Positions 10,161 through 22,700 of a stretch of 64,000 bases of DNA are shown piece by piece (the stretch's first letter is position 1; the number at the start of each line of letters is the position of its first letter). The position numbers and the translations under genes were made by a program. The notes beneath the pieces are model-generated. The model had not been told where the DNA came from. It saw only the letters and a list, made by a program, of their open reading frames with translations, and did no database searches. Location of the stretch: assembly GCF_002775205.1 (NCBI RefSeq), contig NC_036457.1, forward strand, positions 4,757,524 to 4,821,523, read 5' to 3'. The DNA is from Xiphophorus maculatus (Eukaryota > Chordata > Actinopteri > Cyprinodontiformes > Poeciliidae).

Positions 10161-12750
10161 TGCTTTGCATGAAAATTGATATAAAGCCAAAAAGTGCAAT
10201 TACCTGATGTAAAAATATTCAAGGCTTTTATTTTGAAATTATTGTTATGCTCCATTTTAAAGTTCCGAACTAATCACATGTGTAACAGTGCTTTGGATGA
10301 AAAAGTCAAATAAAGCCAAAAAGAGCAATTACCTGATGTAAAAATATTCAAGGCTTTAATTTTGAAATTGTCAGTATGCTTAATTTTAAAGTTCTGAACT
10401 AATACCACGTGTAACAGTGCTTTGGATGAAAAAGTCAAATAAAGCCAAAAAGAGCAATTACGTCATGTAAAAATATTCAGGGCTTTTATTGTGAAATGTT
10501 CAATATGCTTAATTTTAAAGTTCAAAACTAATCCCATGTGTAACAGTGCTTTGGATGAAAAAGTCACACAAAGCCAAAAACAGCAATTGCATGATGTAAA
10601 AATATTCAAGGCTTTTATTTTGAAATTATTATTATGCTCCATTTTAAAGTTCCAAACTAATCCCATGTGTAACAGTGCTTTGGATGAAAAAGTCATATAC
10701 GGCCAAAAAAAGCAATTACATGATGTAAAAATATTCAAGGCTTTTATTTTGAAATTTTCAATATGCTTCATTTCAGAGGGCCAAACTAATACCACGTGTA
10801 ACAGTGCTTTGGATGAAAAAGTCACATAAAGCCAAAAACAGCAATTACCTGATGTAAAAATATTCAAGGCTTTTATTTTGAAATTTTCAGTATGCTTAAT
10901 TTTAAAGTTCCGAACTAATCCCATGTGTAACAGTGCTTTGGATGAAAAAGTCATATAAAGCCAAAAACAGCAATTACATGATGTAAAAATATTCAAGGCT
11001 TTTATTTTGAAATTGTCAGTATGCTTAATTTTAAAGTTCTGAACTAATACCACGTGTAACAGTGCTTTGGATGAAAAAGTCAAATAAAGCCAAAAAGAGC
11101 AATTACGTCATGTAAAATATTCAAGGCTTTTATTTTGAAATTTTCAGTATGCTTAATTGTAAAGTTCCAAACTAATCCCATGTGTAAGAGTGCTTTGGAT
11201 GAAAAAGTCATATACCGCCAAAAAAAGCAATTACGTCATGTAAAATATTCAAGGCTTTTATTTTGAAATTTTCAGTATGCTTCATTTCAGAGGGCCAAAC
11301 TAATACCACGTGTAACAGTGCTTTGGATGAAAAAGTCATATACGGCCAAAAAGAGCAATTACGTCATGTAAAATATTCAAGGCTTTTATTTTGAAATTGT
11401 CAGTATGCTTAATTTTAAAGTTCTGAACTAATACCACGTGTAACAGTGCTTTGGATGAAAAAGTCAAATAAAGCCAAAAAGAGCAATTACGTCATGTAAA
11501 AATATTCAGGGCTTTTATTGTGAAATGTTCAATATGCTTAATTTTAAAGTTCAAAACTAATCCCATGTGTAACAGTGCTTTGGATGAAAAAGTCACACAA
11601 AGCCAAAAACAGCAATTGCATGATGTAAAAATATTCAAGGCTTTTATTTTGAAATTATTATTATGCTCCATTTTAAAGTTCCAAACTAATCCCATGTGTA
11701 ACAGTGCTTTGGATGAAAAAGTCATATAAAGCCAAAAACAGCAATTACATGATGTAAAAATATTCAAGGCTTTTATTTTGAAATTGTCAGTATGCTTAAT
11801 TGTAAAGTTCCAAACTAATCCCATGGGTAAGAGTGCTTTGGATGAAAAAGTCACATACCGCCAAAAAGAGCTATTACGTCATGTAAAATATTCAAGGCTT
11901 TTATTTTGAAATTTTCAGTATGCTTAATTGTAAAGTTCCAAACTAATCCCATGTGTAAGAGTGCTTTGGATGAAAAAGTCAAATAAAGCCAAAAAGAGCA
12001 ATTATGTCATGTAAAAATATTCAAGGCTTTTATTTTGAAATTTTTGTTAAGCTTCATTTTAAAGGGCCAAACTAATACCATGTGTAACAGTGCTTTGGAT
12101 GAAAAAGTCAAATAAAGCCAAAAAAGAGCAATTACGTCATGTAAAAATATTCAGGGCTTTTATTGTGAAATTTTCAATATGCTTAATTTTAAAGTGTAAA
12201 ACTAATCCCATGTGTAACAGTGCTTTGGATGAAAAAGTCATATAAAGCCAAAAACAGCAATTACATGATGTAAAAATATTCAAGGCTTTTATTTTGAAAT
12301 TGTCAGTATGCTTAATTGTAAAGTTCCAAACTAATCCCATGTGTAAGAGTGCTTTGGATGAAAAAGTCACATACCGCCAAAAAGAGCTATTACGTCATGT
12401 AAAATATTCAAGGCTTTTATTTTGAAATTTTCAGTATGCTTAATTGTAAAGTTCCAAACTAATCCCATGTGTAAGAGTGCTTTGGATGAAAAAGTCAAAT
12501 AAAGCCAAAAAGAGCAATTATGTCATGTAAAAATATTCAAGGCTTTTATTTTGAAATTTTTGTTAAGCTTCATTTTAAAGGGCCAAACTAATACCATGTG
12601 TAACAGTGCTTTGGATGAAAAAGTCAAATAAAGCCAAAAAAGAGCAATTACGTCATGTAAAAATATTCAGGGCTTTTATTGTGAAATTTTCAATATGCTT
12701 AATTTTAAAGTGTAAAACTAATCCCATGTGTAACAGTTACTGAGTTAAAT
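10160..12750. repeat. 129-bp satellite array, about 20 tandem copies
   Basis: The landmark GCTTTGGATGAAAAAGTCA recurs at about 10,290, 10,419 and 10,548 and so on to 12,740, with period 128-130 bp. Units are AT-rich and fall into subtypes: CCCATGTGTAACAG versus ACCACGTGTAACAG (the latter contains a CACGTG E-box), and full or one-base-shorter TAAAAATATTC. Blocks of units repeat together (1,029 bp and 517 bp offsets), so there is higher-order structure. Open frames here arise because 129 is a multiple of three. The last unit is broken at about 12,740. Confidence 0.95.
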
Positions 12751-13555
12751 CAGTTATATATAGCCCAAAGCAGCAATTAGTTGTAAAGGCCAGTTCAGTC
12801 CTGATCTGTTTCAACTGAGGATAGATAGAACTACAGTGATGCGTATTCGTAGTCCTAACCAGCAGCCAATAGCCTCTTGAGTTCCGTTGCTATGGCAAAT
12901 AATGGTCTCAGCAGGTGTGAGCTCTGAGCTCTGAGCTCTCAAACACACAAGTGTGTTTGAGCAAACACACTTTACTGAAAAAAAGCATTGGAAACAAATC
13001 CTTCTTGTTCGGGAACCGTAATACATAATCGAAAAGCGTTTTAAGCGTATGACAGTTCAATGTGTCTTCTGCGATAGTCCCGAGATTCATATCTGTACCT
13101 CACTCAGAGCATTTACAGCGATGAGAGAAAGAAATGTTGTGCCCAGATATGAACCGAGATGGGCTGTCACTCTAATTTGAAGAAAAATGAGAAACTTTGG
13201 GTCGCTTAGAGGCAAATTGTGGACAAACCGTAACTGGTATCGACGAGCCGTCTTCACTTTCGAAGAGATCACAGACGTATCTACAAAATGAAATTTGAAT
13301 GGCATTTCTAGGTGAATTTGTGACGACACAGCAAATCCTCAAAAATAGGGTATTTCTAGGATTTTTCCCATTGAGTTATAATGGGGTTTTTTTCGTAGTT
13401 TTTTGCGAATTATGTCGCCACGTTAAACCCAAATCCCACCACAAGTAATAGCTCCAATGGCGTGAATTTTCTGCACGTTTTGATACCTCATTTGTAGGTG
13501 TGCACCCAGCGGTATGAGCCGCATTAACGGTTACGGAAGAAAAATAAAGTTCTAT
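12750..13555. other. Sequence between satellite and composite repeat; no gene seen
   Basis: No exon with splice sites was recognised. It contains an 11-bp perfect inverted repeat (CTCAAACACAC / GTGTGTTTGAG, 12938-12961) after a triple GAGCTCT. The 13,330-13,550 portion looks like the leading part of the repeat family that follows, since it runs straight into (TAA)n and hairpin units. Confidence 0.5.
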
Positions 13556-14463
13556 AATAATAATAATAATAATAATATTAAAGAGACGCTTCTCTCCGAC
13601 AATAGTAATAGGTTCCTGCCATTGCTTTGCATGGCAGGCCCCAATAATAATAATAAACAGTACAGATACAATAGGCCTTCGCAGCGCTTTGCTGCTCGGG
13701 CCTAATAATAATTAAAGCTGCAAGCAGCCTCGGGCGGCCCTCGCAGCAAGCGCCGCTCCGGCCTATTGGCCACCGCGGGGGTTCCAGCCACCGCAGAAGC
13801 TCTCGCACGATTTCCAGAGCCGCAGCCAACTCCCCACCGCAGAAGCTCCGCCGCAGTTTCCAGCACCGCCGCCCGCTAGCCACCGCAGAAGCTGTCGCGC
13901 ATTTTCCACACCCATCCACCAGGCGACACGCGTGAATGCGTTCGGCAGCGCTCCCCGACGACTGTCAAAAAATCTGGTGCAGATCGGTCGATGCGTCGAG
14001 GAGATACAGCCCATGTATTAACTTAGGGGGCGCAGTGGAGCCAAATTACATTTCAAACCCGTCGGGCTCTTTAGAGGTGAACAAAGGTCATACATATCCA
14101 GTTTGGCGCCAATCGGATGATCTATGCCTGAATAAGAGCCAAACGTATGTATATGGCGAGGGACTGATATTCGCCATTTGGCCACGCCCACACGGTTCAG
14201 CCAGCAGCGAGCATTGACAGAGTTTATCATCCGAATCATCTTGATTAGGTCAAGAGAGCCATAAACAGAGCTTTCCAAGTAAAAAAATAGCACTTCCTGT
14301 TCCGAGGGGGCGGGGCCTAAGTGATGTCATCATTTGACCATTGGATATTATTGGACACTCGATTATGATCAATCACTGAACGTTTGGTGCCTCTGTGAGT
14401 TTTTGTGTTAGAATTACTAATTATTTAATTTTTTCCTCCATTACAACATTGAACTGTCATTCC

Positions 14464-14546
14464 GTAGGGCAATGCTGCCCTCTGGTGTCGAATTACTGAA
14501 ATAATGAAACTATTTCAGTGGGCAGCAGAGGGCAGCATTGCCCTAC
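14464..14546. repeat. 21-bp perfect inverted repeat (stem-loop), copy 1
   Basis: Left arm 14464-14484 (GTAGGGCAATGCTGCCCTCTG) and right arm 14526-14546 are exact reverse complements. An inner CTGAAAT/ATTTCAG pair extends the stem. It could be a tiny embedded MITE or a structural hairpin of the host repeat. Confidence 0.9.
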
Positions 14547-17061
14547 AAACAACGAACATGGACTGTTTATTATGTAATTACACAGAAGATCTCTCTAATT
14601 CATTCTGAGGGGCGGGGCTTAGATGACGTCATAATATGATGACAAAGCATTGTCAGGCATCACACCAGGATGAGTCAGGCCAAGTTTGGTGCAGCTCGGT
14701 CGAAACATGTGGAATCTAGAAGCAAACGTATGGCATCGGCGTTACAGGTCACTTCGCCACGCCGCCACACCCAGCTGCTTCATCGCAGCCGGTCAGGGCT
14801 TGGATCCACAACACACCAACATGTCTTCTGTCTCTGGACACAGTTTCATGTTGATTAGGTCAAAGGGCTAAGATAGCGACCGTTCACAGTAAAACATGAC
14901 ACTTCCTGTTCTCAGGGGGCGTGGCCTAAGCGATGTCATAATTTCACCACAGGGTATTTTAGGACACCTATTGATGATCAATAACAGAAAGTTTGGTCCC
15001 TCTATGTGTTTTTATATAGGAAATATAAGAGTTTCGTGTTTCATGGCGAGTAGGTGAACTTTGACCCCTGGTAACCCCCCTTCAGCAAGCTCATACAGTC
15101 ACCAATTTGATAACTTTAAATCAGACATGCCTTATGATCAGACTGACCGAGTTTGAAGCCGATCAATCGAAAACCCTAGGAGGAGTTCGATCAAATGCAA
15201 AGGCTGTAAACGTCAAAATGGAGGTCAAATGAACTTCAATCTAAAATGGCCGACTTCCTGTTGGGTTTAGAGCATGGCTCTAAGAGACTTTTTTGTACGT
15301 CCCGACAAGATACACATGTGTACCAAGTTTCGTAATTCTAGGTTTAAGCATGGCTTGGGGCTGTTCATTTAAAATACTCTAGGGGTCGCTATAGAAAAAT
15401 TAGGCCACGCCCACCAAATATCGCTATGGATTCCTGTTCGGGGATGGATAAGGATCCATCCTAGTGAGTTTGGAGCAGCTCACCCCGAAACTGTGGAATT
15501 CAGAGCCAAACGAAATTCGATGGCGTTCGCAACGCCGCCACGCCCACCTGCTTCATCGCAGCCGGTCGGGGTTGGAATCCACAACACACCAACATGTCTT
15601 CTGTCTCTGGACACAGTTTCATGTTGATTAGGTCAAAGGGCTAAGATAGCGACCGTTCACAGTAAAACATTACACTTCCTGCTCTCAGGGGGCGTGGCCT
15701 ACATAAAAAAAAAATTTCACTGCAGGGTATTTTAGGACACCTGATGTCGATCAATCACTGAAAGTTTGGTCCCTCTATGTGTTTTTGTATAGGAAATATA
15801 AGAGGTTTTTGTTTCATGGCGTGTAGGTGAACTTTGACCCCTGCTAACCCCCCTTCAACATGCTCCAAAACTCACCAATTTGATAACTTTAAATCAGACA
15901 TGCCTTATGATCAGACTGACCGAGTTTGAAGCCGATCAATCGAAATCCCTAGGAGGAGTTCGATCAAATACGAAGGCTGTAAACGTCAAAATCGAGGTCC
16001 AAAATGGACCTTCAATACAAAATGGCCGACTTCCTGTGATACTTGCACTATGACATTACTTGTAAATTCTGAGCGTCTTAGTGAGCTCTACAACTGTACC
16101 GAATTTCAAGTCTCTACGATGAAGTAAGTGAATAGCAATGGGTCTTTTGAAAATTGCTAGTTGCCGCCGTTGAGCAATTTTTTTTGCGATTTTTGCGGCG
16201 ACCTTAAAATTCAAAATTTTTAAACCGCCTAGTCGCTTCCGCCAAGTTTGGTGAGTTTTTGAATATGATAAAGCCCCCAAATGGGCCCACGAAATGGGTG
16301 GAAGAATAATTAAAGCTGCAAGCAGCCTCGGGCGGCCCTCGCAGCAAGCGCCGCTCCGGCCTATTGGCCACCGCGGGGGTTCCGGCCACCGCAGAAGCTC
16401 TCGCACGATTTCCAGAGCCGCAGCCAACTCCCCACCGCAGAAGCTCCGCCGCAGTTTCCAGCACCGCCGCCCGCTAGCCACCGCAGAAGCTGTCGCGCAT
16501 TTTCCACACCCATCCACCAGGCGACATGCGTGAATGCGTTTGGCAGCGCTCCCCGACGACTGTCAAAAAATCTGGTGCAGATCGGTCGATGCGTCGAGGA
16601 GATACAGCCCATGTATTAACTTAGGGGGCGCAGTGGAGCCAAATTACATTTCAAACCCGTCGGGCTCTTTAGAGGTGAACAAAGGTCATACCTATCCAGT
16701 TTGGCGCCAATCGGAATATCTATGCCTGAATAAGAGCCAAACGTATGTATATGGCGAGGGACTGATATTCGCCATTTGGCCACGCCCACACGGTTCAGCC
16801 AGCAGCGAGCATTGACAGAGTTTATCATCCGAATCATCTTGATTAGGTCAAGAGAGCCATAAACAGAGCTTTCCAAGTAATAAAATAGCACTTCCTGTTC
16901 CGAGGGGGCGGGGCCTAAGTGATGTCATCATTTGACCATTGGATATTATTGGACACTCGATTATGATCAATCACTGAACGTTTGGTGTCTCTGTGAGTTT
17001 TTGTGTTAGAATTACTAATTATTTAATTTTTTCCTCCATTACAACATTGAACTTTCATTCC

Positions 17062-17144
17062 GTAGGGCAATGCTGCCCTCTGGTGTCGAATTACTGAAAT
17101 AATGAAACTATTTCAGTGGGCAGCAGAGGGCAGCATTGCCCTAC
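17062..17144. repeat. 21-bp perfect inverted repeat (stem-loop), copy 2
   Basis: Same hairpin at the expected 2,598-bp offset in the second unit. Both arms (17062-17082 and 17124-17144) remain perfect. Confidence 0.9.
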
Positions 17145-18904
17145 AAACAACGAACATGGACTGTTTATTATGTAATTACACAGAAGATCTCTCTAATTCA
17201 TTCTGAGGGGGCGGGGCTTAGATGACGTCATAATATGATGACATAGCATTGTCAGGCATCACACCAGGATGAGTCAGGCCAAGTTTGGTGCAGCTCGGTC
17301 GAAACATGTGGAATCTAGAAGCAAACGTATGGCATCGGCGTTACAGGTCACTTCGCCTCGCCGCCACGCCCACCTGCTATGTCAAAGCCGGCCGGGGTTG
17401 GAATCCACAACACACCAACATGTTTTCTGTCTCTGGACACAGTTTCATGTTGATTAGGTCAAAGGGCTAAGATAGCGACCGTTCACAGTAAAACATGACA
17501 CTTCCTGTTCTCAGGGGGCGTGGCCTACTTAAAAAAATTATTTCACCACAGGGTATTTTAGGACACCCGATGACGATCAATCACTGAACGTTTGGTCCCT
17601 CTATGTGTTTTTATATAGGAAATATAAGAGTTTCGTGTTTCATGGCGAGTAGCTGAACTTTGACCCCTGGTAACCCCCCTTCAGCAAGCTCATACAGTCA
17701 CCAATTTGATAACTTTAAATCAGACATGCCTTATGATCAGACTGACCGAGTTTGAAGTCGATCAATCGAAATCCCTAGGAGGAGTTCGATCAAATGCAAA
17801 GGCTGTAAACGTCAAACTCGAGGTCCAAAATGGACCTTCAATACAAAATGGCCGACTTCCTGTTGGGTTTAGAGCATGGCTCCAAGAGACTTTTTTGTAC
17901 GTCCTGACATGATACACATGTGTACCAAGTTTCGTAATTCTAGGTTTAAGCATGGCTTGGGGCTGTTCATTTAAAATACTCTAGGGGTCGCTATAGAAAA
18001 ATTAGGCCACGCCCACCAAATATCGCTATGGATTCCTGTTCGGGGATGGATAAGGATCCATCCTAGTGAGTTTGGAGCAGCTCACCCCGAAACTGTGGAA
18101 TTTAGAGCCAAACGAAATTCGATGGCGTTCGCAACGCCGCCACGCCCACCTGCTTCATCGCAGCCGGTCGGGGTTGGAATCCACAACACACCAACATGTC
18201 TTCTGTCTCTGGACACAGTTTCATGTTGATTAGGTCAAAGGGCTAAGATAGCGACCGTTCACAGTAAAACATTACACTTCCTGCTCTCAGGGGGCGTGGC
18301 CTACGTAAAAAAAAAATTTCACCACAGGGTATCTTAGGACACCCGATGACGACCAATCACTGAAAGTTTGGTCCCTCTATGTGTTTTTGTATAGGAAATA
18401 TAAGAGTTTTCTGTTTCATGGCGTGTAGGTGAACTTTGACCCCTGCTAACCCCCCTTCAACATGCTCCAAAACTCACCAATTTGATAACTTTAAATCAGA
18501 CATGCCTTATGATCAGACTGACCGAGTTTGAAGCCGATCAATCGAAATCCCTAGGAGGAGTTCGATCAAATACGAAGGCTGTAAACGTCAAACTCGAGGT
18601 CCAAAATGGACCTTCAATACAAAATGGCCGACTTCCTGTGATAGTTGCACTATGACATTACTTGTAAATTCTGAGCGTCTTAGTGAGCTCTACAACTGTA
18701 CCGAATTTCAAGTCTCTACGATGAAGTAAGTGAATAGCAATGGGTCTGTTGAAAATTGCTAGTTGCTGCCGTTGAGCAATTTTTTTTGCGATTTTTGCGG
18801 CGACCTTAAAATTCAAAATTTTTAAACCGCCTAGTCGCTTCCGCCAAGTTTGGTGAGTTTTTGAATATGATAAAGCCCCCAAAAAGGCCCACGAAGAGGG
18901 GGGC

Positions 18905-19250
18905 AGAATAATAATAATAAACAGTACAGATACAATAGGCCTTCGCAGCGCTTTGCTGCTCGGGCCTAATAATAAAACAGTACAGATACAATAGGCCTTC
19001 GCAGCGCTTTGCTGCTCGGGCCTAATAATAATAAACAGTACAGATACAATAGGCCTTCGCAGCGCTTTGCTGCTCGGGCCTAATAAACAGTACAGATACA
19101 ATAGGCCTTCGCAGCGCTTTGCTGCTCGGGCCTAATAATAATAATAAACAGTACAGATACAATAGGCCTTCGCAGCGCTTTGCTGCTCGGGCCTAATAAA
19201 CAGTACAGATACAATAGGCCTTCGCAGCGCTTTGCTGCTCGGGCCTAATA
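18905..19250. repeat. Six tandem hairpin-forming units separated by TAA repeats
   Basis: Each unit of about 50-62 bp has (TAA)n, ACAGTACAGATACAATAGG, then AGGCC-TTC-GCAGC-GCTTT-GCTGC-TC-GGGCCT, which folds as a stem (GCAGC with GCTGC, AGGCC with GGGCCT). Spacing varies only through the number of TAA triplets. A single identical unit sits at 13,655-13,708 on the other side of the composite. Confidence 0.95.
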
Positions 19251-19708
19251 AACTGTAAAATAAACTGTAATACTATTAATACACTTCCACTCCTTAGCTG
19301 CCTAGTGTCGCCAAAAAAGCATCATAAACCTAATCAGTAATAATTTGTATAATTTTGACTAAATGTTGTTTATTTTAAGACATTTGTGAGCCTAAATATA
19401 TATACTTTACTGCACATCTAGCTCAGGATTCCATGAAAAGCTTGTAGTTCACACTCCGGCCACTAGATGGTACCAAAGCACCAACGTTAATTTATTTACT
19501 CGTCTTAAGTCTAAGCTAATAACGTTCACTAGTCCATTGGAATAGTTTTTGTGTTCTTTAGAAAACTGAGTTTGGAAAAAATATGGAATGTTTACATGTA
19601 ATGTAAATGGTTCTGTTTGTGTTCTGTTGGTCGTAATGGGACCAGATGTGGAAAAGTTAGAGCAGTCTGAAGACTTCAGATCTCAGCCGTCTCTTTTCTC
19701 TTCTGCAG

Positions 19709-22700
19709 GATCTTCCAGATGTGATCCACAGAACCAGGCAGGTAAAAACTCCTCATTAAGAACCACATCATAACTGTCCTTTACGATTACTTTGACTACA
19801 CCAAACCAATGAAACCTCCATGTGCAGGCTGGGGTAAAGACTCTGGTGGCCGTCACAGAGGAAGTGGAGGAATTCCCCAGAGTTCTCCATCTGCAGGAAA
19901 GGTCGGCGCTCCAGGATTCATGTTACAGAAACCTTCTGACCCGAAGGAGGTTCTGGTTTCCAGTCCAGTGGCTCTGAGGACCAGAACATAAACAAACTGT
20001 AGTTTAAAGTACAGGCAGGCCTCATGTTGTCAGGATTCCTCCCAGCTGGTCGTCACCTCTTGGTTCGTTCCCACAGATATCCGGACCTGGTGGCTCCGTG
20101 TCTGGGGCTGCACCCCCTGCAGGCCGCCGGGGGTCAGCACAGCGTCCGGCCTCAGGTAACAACCTTCACTTCTGCTTTATTGACTTTGAAGATCCGTGGA
20201 GCGTATCGGTGTCGGGACGCCTCAGCGGGAGGAAAACCCGGACCGGAGCGCCTGCTGGGAACTTTAAGCCCAGCAGGCTCTTTAAGCCGGAAGGGATTCG
20301 GGAACAACACGCTCTGACCGACTCGGAGGGGGAAAAGACTCGGCTTTATTCACTGAAAATCAGCTAATTTAGTCCTTTATAATTAGAACACAATAAATAA
20401 TTTATTATATTATTAGAAATTAGTTAATAGATTAAATTATTTCTAAAAAAAATGTATTTAATTTCATGAGAAGAAAAAGAAATTCCAGCTTTCAGCAGAA
20501 AACCTGGAAGAATCTGAAAAACATCTGGAGTTTCATTTAGATCCATCATCCATCCATCCATCCATCATCCATCCATCCATCATGAAGGACTAATCTATTT
20601 ACCTATTTATCTTCACTTCATCCTTTAAATGTTTGTTTCTGTTTTTCTAATTAAATCCTGTCGTCTAAAGTTTTCTGTGAAATCTTCTCATCGTCTTGTT
20701 CAGTTTTATGCTCAGAGGAAAACTTGTTTTTCTGAATCAAATCTTTTTGCTGATGATGTTTTGTTTCCATCAGGACCTGGAAGAAGCTCTGCCTCTTTTC
20801 TACAGCCACAGAGAACGACTGGTCGCCATCGGAGAGGTGAACGCCACTCTGATGTCACTCTGATCTCACTCTGTTCTCCAAATAGTTTAATAGGAAAAGA
20901 CCCATATTTTACTTTCAGTCTGGTACAGATAATGACGTTTGTCTCTGGTGATTAATCATTTATCCATATGATTTTTCTAGAAGCAGTTACGCTAAACTTC
21001 CTGCTCTAATCACCGTCTGTAAAATTCATATTTCCAGGACCAAAAACAGGAAGTTTTGTCTTTTTCCCCTGAAGTTGGAAGAGGTTCTGGTCCGTTTCCT
21101 GTTTAGTTTTGGAGATAAACTCGTTATGGTCTGAAGTTCTGACAGAGATGTAAAGCAGGACGCTGTTGTGACGCAGGGTTTGAGCTCAACCCTCATCAGG
21201 AGGCCTCAGTCCTCGACGCGGCCGTCGCAGGTTCGATTCCCGGCCTGGCGACCTTTGCTGCATGCCTTCCCCGTTCTCTCATCACCCTCTTTCCTGGCGA
21301 TTCACTGTGGAATAAAGGGCCCAGAGCCAATCAAACCTTTAAAAAGAAATGTAAAGCAGAGCCTCATCAGCGTCCGGTGTGATCCGGAGGAGATTTTATA
21401 TGATTCGAGTCCAGATAGTTTTGGGAAAACATTTATTCCTGACCTAATTTCTTATTCTGTAATATAAATAACTAATCAGGAATGTTTTAATTTCCTGCTC
21501 TGGCTCCAGATCGGGTTGGATTTCACGCCGTGGTGCGCTCCGACCCAGCAGGACAGAGACGACCAGATGAAGGTCTTCATCGGACAGCTGGACATCGCCA
21601 TGGAGATGGACCTACCTGTGTGAGCTCAGCTAACTGATGACATCATCACTCCATAAATGGTCGCTCATCGCTTTAATCAAGCCGGTCCAATAATTGGCTG
21701 TCTCTACAGGAACGTCCACTCCCGCTCTGCAGCCAAAGTCACCATAGACACCATGAGACGGCGAGGTGAGTGTCTCTGTCCCCCTGCAGGATGGACGTCT
21801 CCGTCCTCTAACTCTCTGTCCCCCTGCAGGGATCAGCAGAGCTCTGCTGCATAACTTCTCTGGGAAGCCGGCGGCAGCTCTGGAGGCTGTGGAGGCCGGA
21901 TTCTTCTTCTCTTTCCCTCCTGCTGTCTGCAGGAACCAGCAGGTAAGACGGGTCACCTGGACGGGTCACCATGTCCACCAACATCTGGTGGAGAGGAGAA
22001 GTTCTAACTTGCACCATGGGAGGTCCACAGATCCAAACCAAAATAAAATGTTGTGGCTATGAGCTGACCAACAATATAGTTGGAAGTTTGGAAGTGACAA
22101 GTGCATCTATGAAGTGTGGATTTGTGGAATCTTTGTGGTTTTCCACGCCGTAGGAAGCAGAGATAACTTAATCCAACATTTGAAAAAATGCTTTGGCAGA
22201 AAAAGTGGGAGACAATTGAACAAGAATAGGAATTTGGGTAAAACGTTCATTTTAAATGAATAAATTTCCCGATAAGTGAGAGAGGTAAACTATTCCATCT
22301 GTGGAAAGAAAGCTTAATGGTCTGCTGCCTCTGGTACCTAAAGCCAGATGAGCTCAACAGAAACCGAATGTCAGAGTGTGAAAACTTGAATGCTCCTGCT
22401 GACAGGGTAGCATCCACTATTAGCAATATTTACTCTATCACCTGAAAAAGATCCAAATCTCTGAAAAACAGATCAAATTGACGAAATGGAGAGAGTGTGG
22501 TCTGAGACGTACAGCAATAAATCGACAGCATAAAATGACAGTTTGAATTCTGCACCTGATGGGGAAATCCCAGTGAAAGTGTTGGAGGACCTCAGAAAGA
22601 CCAATGGAGGATAACGGGCGTCTCTGTCTGCTGCCGCGGAAAAGTTTAAAAACGCTGGACTGAAAACCACTGGAGACGAATCCAAGAAATCAATCCAGTC

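Larger units (their letters stand above)
13555..19250. mobile_element. Composite nonautonomous repeat: two 2.6-kb tandem units flanked by TAA-tailed hairpin units
   Basis: Unit 1 (about 13,711-16,308) and unit 2 (about 16,309-18,906) both begin ATTAAAGCTGCAAGCAGCC and are nearly identical at a constant 2,598-bp offset. Within each unit a segment of about 775 bp is repeated in diverged form (for example CAGACTGACCGAGTTTGAAG at about 15,139 and 15,912). Both sides are bordered by (TAA)n next to a hairpin unit containing GCAGCGCTTTGCTGC. No transposase frame is present. The numerous open frames are GC-rich accidents. It resembles a widespread teleost repeat type; class uncertain. Confidence 0.75.

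Noticed and set aside
10463..12370. Long minus-strand frames reading MTFSSKALLHMGLV
   Set aside because: Produced by the 129-bp period being a multiple of three. They stop wherever a unit is one base shorter.
10160..12750. CRISPR-like array
   Set aside because: Whole 129-bp units repeat without unique spacers, and the window is clearly a vertebrate genome.
13578..19101. Many GC-rich frames in the composite repeat
   Set aside because: Same frames recur in both 2.6-kb copies, overlap on both strands and have no family features.
21774..21830. Duplicated CTGTCCCCCTGCAGG acceptor before TATDN3 exon 7 of those seen
   Set aside because: The first acceptor would leave an intron of about 23 bp and break the frame, so only the second is usable.
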